The notes under the pieces are model-generated. The model did not search any database. It saw only the letters and a list, made by a program, of their open reading frames with translations, and was not told where the DNA came from. This document shows positions 5,492 to 10,818 of a stretch of DNA of 10,818 nucleotides, piece by piece. The stretch is taken from positions 1-10,818 of the forward strand of contig JAKAXN010000128.1 in NCBI GenBank assembly GCA_021816565.1, given 5' to 3'. The DNA comes from Actinomycetes bacterium. Lineage in GTDB: Bacteria; Actinomycetota; Acidimicrobiia; Acidimicrobiales; Palsa-688. Each line of letters begins with the position of its first letter. Within the stretch, counting starts at the first letter, position 1. A program made the position numbers and the translations under genes.

Positions 5492-7067
5492 CCGGGGGAG
5501 CAGCCGCGGCGACCGCCGGCCCCGGCCGGCAGGGGACCGACCGGTCCTTGGCCTGGTACATGGCGGCGTCGGCCTGGTGGAGCAGGTTCTCGGCCGCCTG
5601 GTGCAGGCTCCCCGGCCTCCCGGGGTCGGGGGCCGCGCAGGCGATGCCGATGCTGGCCGTCACCACGTAGCGCCGCCCGTCCACCGCGATCGGCCGGGCT
5701 ATCGCCTCGCTGATGCGCTCCGACATCCCGGCCGCCAGCTCGGGGGTCGACGGGGTCCCGGGGGTCGACGGGGTGGTGCATCCGGGTACCTGGTGGGCCC
5801 AGGGCTCGATGATCACCAGGAACTCGTCCCCACCGACCCGGGCCACCGCCTCGGCGTCGCCGACCACCTCGACCACCCGGCGGGCCGTCTCCGCCAGGAC
5901 CCGGTCCCCGGCGGCGTGGCCGCCGGTGTCGTTGACCGTCTTGAAGCCGTTGAGATCGCAGAAGAGCACGGCCACGTCCCGGCCCCGCGCCGCGGCGTCG
6001 ACCAGGGCCTGGTCCAGCCGGTCCACCAGGCGGGCCCGGTTGGGCAGGCCGGTCAGGTAGTCGTGGCCGGCGGCGTGGAGAAGGCGCTGCTGCGCCTCCA
6101 TCACGTCGGTCACGTCGCGCACGACGGCCAGGATCTCCACCACCCGCCCCTCCAAGTCCCGGCGGAACGGGGTCATGCGGTGGCTCAGCCACCGCCACCC
6201 GCCGGCGCCGCCCTCGACCCGGGCCTGGGTCTGGACCGTCTGCCCGTCGTCGATACCGGCCACCGCGGCCACCGTGTCGAGCAGGCCGGGGCGGTCATGG
6301 GGATGGGCGGACGAGACGATGGTCTCGAAGCCGCCACCGGTGAGGGCGGCTCGGTCGATGCCCATGGGCGCTGCGCCCGGCGAGAGGTAGATCAGCTCCC
6401 CGGTGCGCAGGTCGGTGACGAAGGTGAAATCCGGGCTGGCGGACAGGACCGCGCTCAGGAAGGCGTTGGCCTCCTGGGCCTGGCGCTGGGCCTCGGTCAG
6501 CCGGCGGTGCTCGTCCACCAGCCGGCGGCCGGCGCTACGTTCCGCGGTGACGTCGTTCAGCGCGGCCACCGCCCCGAGCACCCCGCCGTCGGGTCCGGTG
6601 ATGCGCCGGGCCCGGACCAGCAGCTCCCGGTGCGGTCCGCCGGCCGGGCCGGCCAGCACCTCCACGTCGGAGATGTCCTCCCCTTGCAAGGCCCGCATCA
6701 GGGGGTACTCGTGGGGATCCAGGCGCCGGCCATCCCGGTCGAAGACGTCTATGCGGGTCTCGAGGGAGTGCATCGGATCGCCCGCCATGCTGCCCTCCAG
6801 GCCGAACAGCTCCCGCTCGGCCCGGTTGTTGACCACGAACGCCCCGGCGGCGTCGCACGACACGATGCCGACGTCGATGGTCTCGAGGAGAGCGTCGGTG
6901 AAACCCTGCCGCCGGGCCAGCTCGTCGCTGGCAGCAGCCAGCTCGGCCGCCACCGGCCCGGCGCACACCCGGCGCCGGAGCCCGCCCAGCACCGACAAAC
7001 CCGCCGAGCCGACCGATCGCACCGCTCGGCGGGCACCACCGGCACGAAACGATGTGCGAGCCCCCAC
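5448..7067 (-). CDS. PAS-PAS-GGDEF diguanylate cyclase
   Basis: 539 residues from a GTG at 7067. Order: basic N-terminus without a clear membrane segment; first PAS (about 52-175, starting RQGFTDALLETIDVGIVSCD); helical linker (175-203); second PAS (about 204-325, with PAC part GGWRWLSHRMTPF); GGDEF domain (about 333-510). The cyclase has HDYLTGLPNR, the metal site D371 in FCDLNGFKTVND, intact GGDEF (412-416) and TASIGIA, so it should make c-di-GMP from two GTP. The inhibitory RxxD I-site expected at 403-406 reads GDAE, so product inhibition is probably lost. A Pro/Thr insert (431-442) from an 18-bp repeat follows the active loop, and a 30-residue Pro-rich tail replaces the usual short end. 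No EAL or HD-GYP. It lies 41 bp after the Fn3 gene on the same strand, so probably co-transcribed. Confidence 0.9.
   Translation of the reverse strand: MGARTSFRAGGARRAVRSVGSAGLSVLGGLRRRVCAGPVAAELAAASDELARRQGFTDALLETIDVGIVSCDAAGAFVVNNRAERELFGLEGSMAGDPMHSLETRIDVFDRDGRRLDPHEYPLMRALQGEDISDVEVLAGPAGGPHRELLVRARRITGPDGGVLGAVAALNDVTAERSAGRRLVDEHRRLTEAQRQAQEANAFLSAVLSASPDFTFVTDLRTGELIYLSPGAAPMGIDRAALTGGGFETIVSSAHPHDRPGLLDTVAAVAGIDDGQTVQTQARVEGGAGGWRWLSHRMTPFRRDLEGRVVEILAVVRDVTDVMEAQQRLLHAAGHDYLTGLPNRARLVDRLDQALVDAAARGRDVAVLFCDLNGFKTVNDTGGHAAGDRVLAETARRVVEVVGDAEAVARVGGDEFLVIIEPWAHQVPGCTTPSTPGTPSTPELAAGMSERISEAIARPIAVDGRRYVVTASIGIACAAPDPGRPGSLHQAAENLLHQADAAMYQAKDRSVPCRPGPAVAAAAPPVRPGPGTPPGGASG
5742..5774 (-). 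repeat. 18-bp-period tandem repeat inside the GGDEF domain
   Basis: GGGGGTCGACGGGGT at 5742-5756 and 5760-5774 (plus strand), period 18. On the coding strand it gives the TPSTPGTPSTP insert shortly after the GGDEF motif, where most cyclases have a short turn before the next helix. Confidence 0.85.
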
Positions 7068-7076
7068 GCCACCGAC

Positions 7077-7082
7077 AGATTA
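7077..7082 (-). promoter_or_regulatory. Possible -10 box for the diguanylate cyclase
   Basis: TAATCT on the minus strand, 9 bp before the GTG at 7067, inside the 41-bp gap after the Fn3 gene. No Shine-Dalgarno is evident, so this could be a private, leaderless promoter. No -35 was found at normal spacing; weak evidence. Confidence 0.2.
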
Positions 7083-7108
7083 ACCGGTCCGGATCCTCCC
7101 GGGCCGGG

Positions 7109-7600
7109 TCAGCTGCACAGCAGGCTCAAGAGGGCGATCTGGCGGGGGCCGGTGACCGTAGACGGCCCGCTCTGCCAGTTCGAGCCGATGAGAGCGACGA
7201 CGTAGAACCAGTAGCTGCCGGCCAGGAAGGTGGAACTCCATGTCGTTCCGGTTAGCCCTGCAGCAGCCAGAGAGAAGCCTGATGTGGCCGAGGTGGTCGA
7301 TTCGAAGACCGTATAGCTGGTGGCCCCCGGTACTGCGGTCCAGCTGACCGACAGGCTCCCGAGGAGGGTCGTCCCGCAGGCCGAGCTCACCCCCGTCGGG
7401 GCTGCGGGGGCGGACCCGGCCGTCGCCTGGCCCCCGCTGGCGCCGGCCGCGACGGCCCACCCGGCCCACACCGGCTGCGGGACGGCCGGCAGGGCCCCGG
7501 AGGCCGCGCCGGAGAGAGCGGCCAGGAGACCGACCGCCCAGCGCGCCGGGCCCGGGCGCGCCGGTGCCCGCCGGGGGTCACCGGGCGGGCAGCGGCTCAT
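7109..7600 (-). CDS. Secreted protein with one Fn3-like domain
   Basis: 163 residues from the ATG at 7600-7598. The ribosome site is weak (GGGG), so translation may depend on the gene 38 bp upstream. The N-terminus is basic, followed by a hydrophobic stretch (WAVGLLAALSGAASGALP), fitting a Sec signal, then a Gly/Ala linker. From about residue 67 a single fibronectin type III-like beta-sandwich follows: APTGVSS, LSVSWTAVPGATSYTVFES, a WSSTFLAGSYWFYVVAL strand pair with the Tyr/Val pattern, and SGPSTVTGPRQ. One cysteine stands at the domain start (SSACGTT) and one as the penultimate residue (LLCS), so a disulfide could clamp the two ends. It sits between a SipW/TasA-like secreted protein and a diguanylate cyclase. 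Role: probably adhesion or matrix building, by inference. Confidence 0.75.
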   Translation of the reverse strand: MSRCPPGDPRRAPARPGPARWAVGLLAALSGAASGALPAVPQPVWAGWAVAAGASGGQATAGSAPAAPTGVSSACGTTLLGSLSVSWTAVPGATSYTVFESTTSATSGFSLAAAGLTGTTWSSTFLAGSYWFYVVALIGSNWQSGPSTVTGPRQIALLSLLCS

Positions 7601-7638
7601 CGGGGCCCCGGTCAGCGTGGCCAGCGGGAGCCCTGGGA

Positions 7639-8253
7639 TCAGTAGGTGTCGGTGGTCGGGCTGGTGGTGGCCGTCGCCGCCCCGCCGGTGGCGGTGACGC
7701 CGATCAGGGCCGGCATCGAGAAGTACTTGCCCTCGCACGCCGACGGTGCCCCCGCTCCCATCACGGCCTCGTCGGTGAGGGTGACCACCAGGCTCCCGGC
7801 CACGTTCGCGGCCTCCGCCGGCACCACCAGGGCGGTGGTCAGCTGCACCGAGGTGCCGCTGGTGGCGGTGGACAGGTTCCACGTCACCGTGCTGGAGGTG
7901 GAGTCGCAGCCCGTGGCTGCGGTGGCGAGAGCGCTGTCGGTGTAGCCGGTGGCGTAGACGGTGTCGGCCGGCAGCTGCAGGGCCGTGATGGTCACCGGGA
8001 AGGCGTTGGGGTTGCTGATGCTGGCCACCACGTCCCCGTTGCCCCCCGGGTAGAGGAGGTTGCCGGCCGCCGGGGAGGCCGAGGCGGTGATGGTCAGGTT
8101 CTGCACCGAGGCGGCCTGGGCCTCGCCGCCGGTGGTGCCCGACGTCAGGCTCACCGTCCAGTTGGCCGCGGCGTAGGCCGCGTCGAACGCCAGGATCAGC
8201 CCTGCGGTTGCGGCGATGGCCCTGCCTGCGCGCGCACTCAGTCGAAACGCCAC
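7639..8253 (-). CDS. SipW/TasA-like secreted beta-rich protein
   Basis: 204 residues; the GTG at 8253-8251 has AAAGGAG 6 nt upstream, which settles the start. The signal (FRLSARAGRAIAATAGLIL, then AYA-AANWTVSL) is followed directly by a Trp-containing strand. The mature part has LLYPGGNGDVVASISNPNAFPVTITAL, the hallmark of a widespread actinobacterial group of secreted proteins often annotated as having SipW-dependent signal peptides, and two cysteines (TGCDST and SACEGKYFSMP) placed as in that group. The tail is Ala/Thr-rich and ends at TDTY without a sortase motif. Relatives in Bacillus (TasA, camelysin) form extracellular fibres after processing by SipW; no signal peptidase gene is in this window. 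First gene of the probable three-gene operon with the Fn3 protein and the cyclase. Confidence 0.78.
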   Translation of the reverse strand: MAFRLSARAGRAIAATAGLILAFDAAYAAANWTVSLTSGTTGGEAQAASVQNLTITASASPAAGNLLYPGGNGDVVASISNPNAFPVTITALQLPADTVYATGYTDSALATAATGCDSTSSTVTWNLSTATSGTSVQLTTALVVPAEAANVAGSLVVTLTDEAVMGAGAPSACEGKYFSMPALIGVTATGGAATATTSPTTDTY

Positions 8254-8259
8254 GACCTG

Positions 8260-8266
8260 CTCCTTT
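8260..8266 (-). promoter_or_regulatory. Ribosome binding site of the SipW/TasA-like gene
   Basis: AAAGGAG on the minus strand, 6 nt before the GTG at 8253. It decides this start against an in-frame start 42 bp upstream that would mask the signal peptide. Confidence 0.7.
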
Positions 8267-8756
8267 CGGACAATCCCCCGGGTGCCCCTTGCCAAGCCCG
8301 GGATTTGCTCTTCTGCCTCTTCCGTTTTCGTCGGACCAGCGGGCGTTTCGCTTGAGGCGGCGGGAACCGGCCGGAGGTCAAATGATCACAGTGGGGGGCC
8401 CGCAGCGCCGGCGGGTGTCCACTCGGTCTAGTCACCGTCGGCAGTACGTGTACGCGTGGTGGCACGCACGGCGCGACCGGCCCCTGCTCACAGCGCGACC
8501 ACTTCAGCCGGCGGGCCGGGGGCCCGAGAACCTAGATCGGCGGGTGCTCCCCCTCCCCCGATTCCGCCCGCCGAACGGAGCTGTTTGCCCTAACCCCAGG
8601 GTTGTACCGTCTGCACCTCGTACGGACCGTCTAAGTCCCGGCCTGCAGTCCCCCGGAGCCCCAGGGCCCGGTCCGGCGCCGGCCGCGAGCCGCATGCGAC
8701 AAGGCGGTTGCCCGCACTCCACCAACACCGGACGCAGCCCCCCGGCTGCCTTCTCC

Positions 8757-8762
8757 AGGAGG
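8757..8762 (+). promoter_or_regulatory. Ribosome binding site of the NlpC/P60 gene
   Basis: AGGAGG, a perfect Shine-Dalgarno, 6 nt before the ATG at 8769. It shows that the long in-frame opening upstream (to 8208) is not translated. Confidence 0.85.
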
Positions 8763-8768
8763 CGTGAG

Positions 8769-10097
8769 ATGCGCAAGCACCACACCATTCGCACGTCCGG
8801 GCGGGTCACGGTCCGCCCAACCCGGCGCCCAGTCGCCGACGTCCTATCCGGAGCGGCCCTGACCGGCGCTCTTCTGATCAGCCTGCACGCCGGCGGAGCC
8901 GGCGGCACCCATACCGCTTCCGCCGCCCCGCCCGCCCGGGTGGGGGGCGACCGGATCTCGCTGGTGAGCGCGGTGAGCGCCACCGGGCGGATCTGGGTGG
9001 CCTCCAGCGACGGCCACGTGACCTCGCCCAACGGGTCCCCCGTCTACGGCCAACTGTCCACCCCCCCGTCCAGCCCGATCGTGGCTGCCGCCTCCACCCC
9101 CGACGGCAACGGCTACTGGCTGGTCGGTGCCGACGGCGGGGTGTTCGCCTTCGGTGACGCCTCCTTCCACGGGTCCACCGGGGGCATCCGGCTCAACGCC
9201 CCGATCGTCGGTATGGCCCCGACCCCCGACGGCCGCGGCTACTGGCTGGTGGCCCGTGACGGGGGGACCTTCGCCTTCGGCGACGCCGGGTTCCACGGGT
9301 CCACCGGGGGTATCCGGCTCAACGCCCCGATCGTGGGCATGACCGCCACACCCGACGGGGCCGGCTACTGGCTGGTGGCCTCCGACGGGGGGATCTTCGC
9401 CTTCGGTGACGCCTCCTTCCACGGGTCCACCGGCGGTGACCGGCTCAACGCCCCGATCGTGGCCATGGCCGCCTCCCCCTCGGGGCACGGCTACTGGCTG
9501 GTCGGCTCCGACGGCGGGGTCTTCGCCTTCGGCGACGCCGCCTTCCACGGTTCGCTGGGGGGTGCCCCGCCCGCCTCCCCCCTGCGGGGCATGGCCGCCG
9601 ACCCGGCCGGGGGCTACTGGCTGTTCGGGGCCAACGGCACCGCCTACCCCTTCGGCCCGACCGGGGCCCGCCCGTCGGTGGCGGTGGCCGCCTCCAACGT
9701 GGCGGTCTCGGTGGCCGCGGCCAACAGCCCGGCCCCCTCGGCCGGGGCCCGGGCGCTCGCTTTCGCCGAGGCCCAGATCGGCAAGCCGTACGTCTGGGGG
9801 GCGTCGGGCCCGGGCAGCTACGACTGCTCCGGGCTGACCCAGGCGTCCTGGGCGGCGGCCGGGGTGCCGCTGGCCCGGGTGGCTTCCGGCCAGTTCAACA
9901 ACGGGGTCCACGTCCCGCTGTCCGCCGCCGCTCCGGGGGACCTGGTCTTCTGGTCCAGCAACGGCACCGCGGCGGGCATCTACCACGTGGGCATATCGCT
10001 GGGGAACGGCCAGATGGTCGACGCCCCCAAGCCCGGCACGGCCGTCCGGGTGGAGGCCATCTGGCCGGGGGCCTACCCACTGGCCACCCAGCCCTGA
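8769..10097 (+). CDS. Secreted NlpC/P60 peptidase with N-terminal six-repeat (propeller-like) domain
   Basis: 442 residues. A signal region with an Arg-rich start and hydrophobic segment (about 24-40) ends near TASA-APP. Residues 73 to about 310 form six repeats of 42 residues: one degenerate (73-114), four close copies (115-156, 157-198, 199-240, 241-281) and a last partial one from 282. The core is GYWLV..DGG.FAFGDA.FHGS.GG..LNAPIVGMA.TPDG; such repeats are frequent in Acidimicrobiia and other actinobacteria, and six of them suggest a six-bladed beta-propeller. After an Ala/Pro linker the NlpC/P60 domain begins near 327 (AFAEAQIGKPYVWG). Catalytic residues: C353 in YDCSGLTQ, H406 in YHVGIS, and D418 twelve residues later, where relatives carry His, Asn, Gln or Glu. 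Likely cuts D-Glu/mDAP-type bonds in peptidoglycan peptides; the repeats may bind wall or surface ligands. Confidence 0.9.
   Translation: MRKHHTIRTSGRVTVRPTRRPVADVLSGAALTGALLISLHAGGAGGTHTASAAPPARVGGDRISLVSAVSATGRIWVASSDGHVTSPNGSPVYGQLSTPPSSPIVAAASTPDGNGYWLVGADGGVFAFGDASFHGSTGGIRLNAPIVGMAPTPDGRGYWLVARDGGTFAFGDAGFHGSTGGIRLNAPIVGMTATPDGAGYWLVASDGGIFAFGDASFHGSTGGDRLNAPIVAMAASPSGHGYWLVGSDGGVFAFGDAAFHGSLGGAPPASPLRGMAADPAGGYWLFGANGTAYPFGPTGARPSVAVAASNVAVSVAAANSPAPSAGARALAFAEAQIGKPYVWGASGPGSYDCSGLTQASWAAAGVPLARVASGQFNNGVHVPLSAAAPGDLVFWSSNGTAAGIYHVGISLGNGQMVDAPKPGTAVRVEAIWPGAYPLATQP
8985..9690 (+). repeat. Six 126-bp coding repeats
   Basis: The 42-codon unit recurs with starts at 8985, 9111, 9237, 9363, 9489 and 9612; the fifth unit is one codon short, and the outer two are diverged. 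The middle four are also very similar in DNA (TTCCACGGGTCCACCGG recurs in three of them), pointing to recent duplication or homogenisation. Confidence 0.85.
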
Positions 10098-10139
10098 GAC
10101 CGGCCCGGGCCTGAAGGTCTCCCGGGGGTCGACCCCGGG
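10096..10139. terminator. Two consecutive hairpins between convergent genes
   Basis: First stem GAGACC (10096-10101) with GGTCTC (10116-10121), starting within the NlpC/P60 stop codon, its loop holding palindrome GGCCCGGGCC. Second stem CCCGGGG (10121-10127) with CCCCGGG (10133-10139), loop GTCGA. Both read equally on either strand, fitting a bidirectional terminator for the peptidase and MFS genes. No T-tract. Confidence 0.5.
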
Positions 10140-10178
10140 ATGCCTCAGGCCGACGGGATGCCTCAGGCCGACGGGATG
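10137..10178 (-). repeat. 18-bp tandem duplication covering the MFS stop codon
   Basis: GGGATGCCTCAGGCCGAC at 10137-10154 and 10155-10172, followed by GGGATG (2.3 copies). On the minus strand this reads S-I-P-S-A-stop, then G-I-P-S-A-stop in the same frame, so the stop codon itself is duplicated. Confidence 0.9.
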
Positions 10179-10818
10179 GAGCGGGCCGTCTCGGGAGCGG
10201 CCCGCTCCGGTGAGTCCATGCCCCTGAACAGAGCCCCGTAGGCCACGGCGTTGACCACCTGGAGGGCGCCGGCCAGGAGGAGCGGGGCGGCCAGCGCCAC
10301 CTCGTCGAAGAGGTAGCCGGCGATCACCTGAGAGCCGGCCTGCGTGCCCTGGGCCGGGAGGTTGGACAGCGAAGCCACGCTGGCCCGCTCCGCCGGGTCG
10401 GCCACCGACTGGGTGAACGACTGGCGCAGCGGCAGGCCCAGGCGCTGTACCAGCATGCGCAGCAGATAAACCCCTCCGGCCACCAGGAACGACGGGGCCA
10501 GGGCCATGGGGATCAGCAGCGCCCCCTGCAGCAGGCGCACCGCCACGATGGCCCTGACGGTCCCGAACCGGCGGCCCACGCCGGCCGCGGTGAGCGCCGA
10601 CACCAGAGTGGCCACGTTGATCACGGCGAAGAGGATCCCGATCTGGCCCGGGCTGGCCCCGAACCGGCGGTGGAACCAGTAGCTGATGAACGGCCCGAGC
10701 AGCCCGATGGCCATCCCGTTGATCCCGTTGGTGATCCAGAACCGCCACAGGACGTTCCACGACCGGCGGGGCAGCACCAGCCGGACCCGGCGGGTCCCGG
10801 CCTGCCGGGCCCGGGGCG
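10163..10818 (-). CDS. MFS transporter, C-terminal half (N-terminus beyond right edge)
   Basis: The frame is open from base 10818 to the TGA at 10165-10163, 218 codons. The first 13 residues are Arg-rich (PRARQAGTRRVRL), like the central cytosolic loop of an MFS protein. Then come about six hydrophobic segments: around MAIGLLGPFISYWF, IGILFAVINVATLVSAL, IVAVRLLQGALLIPMAL, VAGGVYLLRMLVQRL, a weaker one near AGSQVIAGYLF, and APLLLAGALQVVNAVAYG. The stretch AAGVGRRFGTVRAIV after the second of these matches the MFS loop motif G-x-x-x-D/G-R-x-G-R/K in relaxed form. Full-length MFS proteins have about 400 residues, so roughly half is missing at the edge. Substrate unknown. A GTG inside the frame at 10777 could be a start, but the open frame upstream argues against it. 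Confidence 0.8.
   Translation of the reverse strand, partial: PRARQAGTRRVRLVLPRRSWNVLWRFWITNGINGMAIGLLGPFISYWFHRRFGASPGQIGILFAVINVATLVSALTAAGVGRRFGTVRAIVAVRLLQGALLIPMALAPSFLVAGGVYLLRMLVQRLGLPLRQSFTQSVADPAERASVASLSNLPAQGTQAGSQVIAGYLFDEVALAAPLLLAGALQVVNAVAYGALFRGMDSPERAAPETARSIPSA

Larger units (their letters stand above)
8254..8768. other. 515-bp divergent non-coding region
   Basis: The gap between the divergent SipW-like and NlpC/P60 genes. It is less GC-rich than its surroundings in patches: a pyrimidine-rich run (8305-8335), GGTCAAATGATCACAG (8377-8392, holding palindrome TGATCA), and 8582-8635. Elements seen: near-palindrome AACCC-CA-GGGTT (8592-8603), ACCGTCT repeated at 8606-8612 and 8627-8633, and palindrome CCGGCGCCGG (8673-8682). 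I looked for c-di-AMP (ydaO) and c-di-GMP (GEMM) riboswitch cores, since both often precede genes of this kind, and could not match either. No plausible small gene. Confidence 0.55.

Noticed and set aside
5577..7205. Long open frame on the plus strand opposite the diguanylate cyclase
   Set aside because: No family features and low-complexity composition, while the other strand encodes PAS and GGDEF domains.
8208..8768. In-frame upstream extension of the NlpC/P60 gene
   Set aside because: It would overlap the SipW-like gene, is Arg/Pro-rich, and would bury a signal peptide that directly follows a perfect AGGAGG at 8757-8762.
8254..8768. c-di-AMP (ydaO) or c-di-GMP (GEMM) riboswitch
   Set aside because: Expected from context, but the conserved cores could not be matched by eye on either strand. 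A covariance-model search would be decisive.
8769..8900. Twin-arginine (Tat) signal on the NlpC/P60 protein
   Set aside because: RRP occurs before the hydrophobic segment, but without the S-R-R-x-F-L-K pattern; a long Sec signal is the simpler reading.
9111..9614. CRISPR-like regular repeats
   Set aside because: The period is 126 bp, a whole number of codons, and the units are protein repeats without spacers.
8844..10760. Very long open frame on the minus strand opposite the peptidase and MFS genes
   Set aside because: Gly/His/Arg/Pro-rich shadow of repeat-rich high-GC coding sequence; the opposite strand has clear domains and catalytic residues.

Overview
The window is very GC-rich throughout (about 70% by eye), uses GTG starts freely, and its non-coding gaps are short. 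Together with the GYWLV...DGGVFAFGDA repeat protein, a SipW/TasA-like secreted protein paired with an Fn3 protein, and a SmtB/ArsR-DUF2892 pair, this points to a high-GC actinobacterium, most plausibly of the Acidimicrobiia. That placement is inference from protein style, not from a marker gene. No tRNA, rRNA, CRISPR, transposase or integrase was seen.

Layout. (1) 1-716 (-): N-terminal 238 residues of a secreted protein of unknown function, running off the left edge. (2) 717-1107: non-coding, with inverted and direct repeats. (3) 1108-2184 (+): exported protein that looks like a beta/alpha-barrel glycosidase, convergent with (4) 2274-2870 (-), a small secreted four-cysteine protein. (5) 2871-3001: divergent control region with an imperfect palindrome placed like an ArsR operator. 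(6) 3002-3636 (+): ArsR/SmtB regulator with CxxxC in its last helix, overlapping by ATGA a small DUF2892-type membrane protein, followed by a strong hairpin. (7) 3738-5491 (+): ABC-2 exporter, ATPase and permease, also joined by an ATGA overlap. (8) 8253 down to 5448 (-): probable operon of SipW/TasA-like secreted protein, Fn3 secreted protein and a PAS-PAS-GGDEF diguanylate cyclase whose 3' end overlaps the permease by 44 bp. (9) 8254-8768: a 515-bp divergent non-coding gap. (10) 8769-10097 (+): secreted NlpC/P60 peptidase preceded by six 42-residue repeats that read as a six-bladed propeller. (11) Paired hairpins, then 10163-10818 (-), half of an MFS transporter running off the right edge.

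How it may work together. The window is dominated by cell-surface and envelope functions: at least six exported proteins, an exporter, and a c-di-GMP synthase in line with two secreted beta-rich proteins. The most suggestive unit is the SipW-like/Fn3/GGDEF set, which could couple c-di-GMP signalling to an extracellular fibre or matrix. The ArsR-DUF2892 pair is a compact thiol- or metal-responsive unit. Three separate exact 18-bp tandem duplications (3762-3797, 5742-5774, 10137-10178), all keeping reading frame, suggest recent slippage events.
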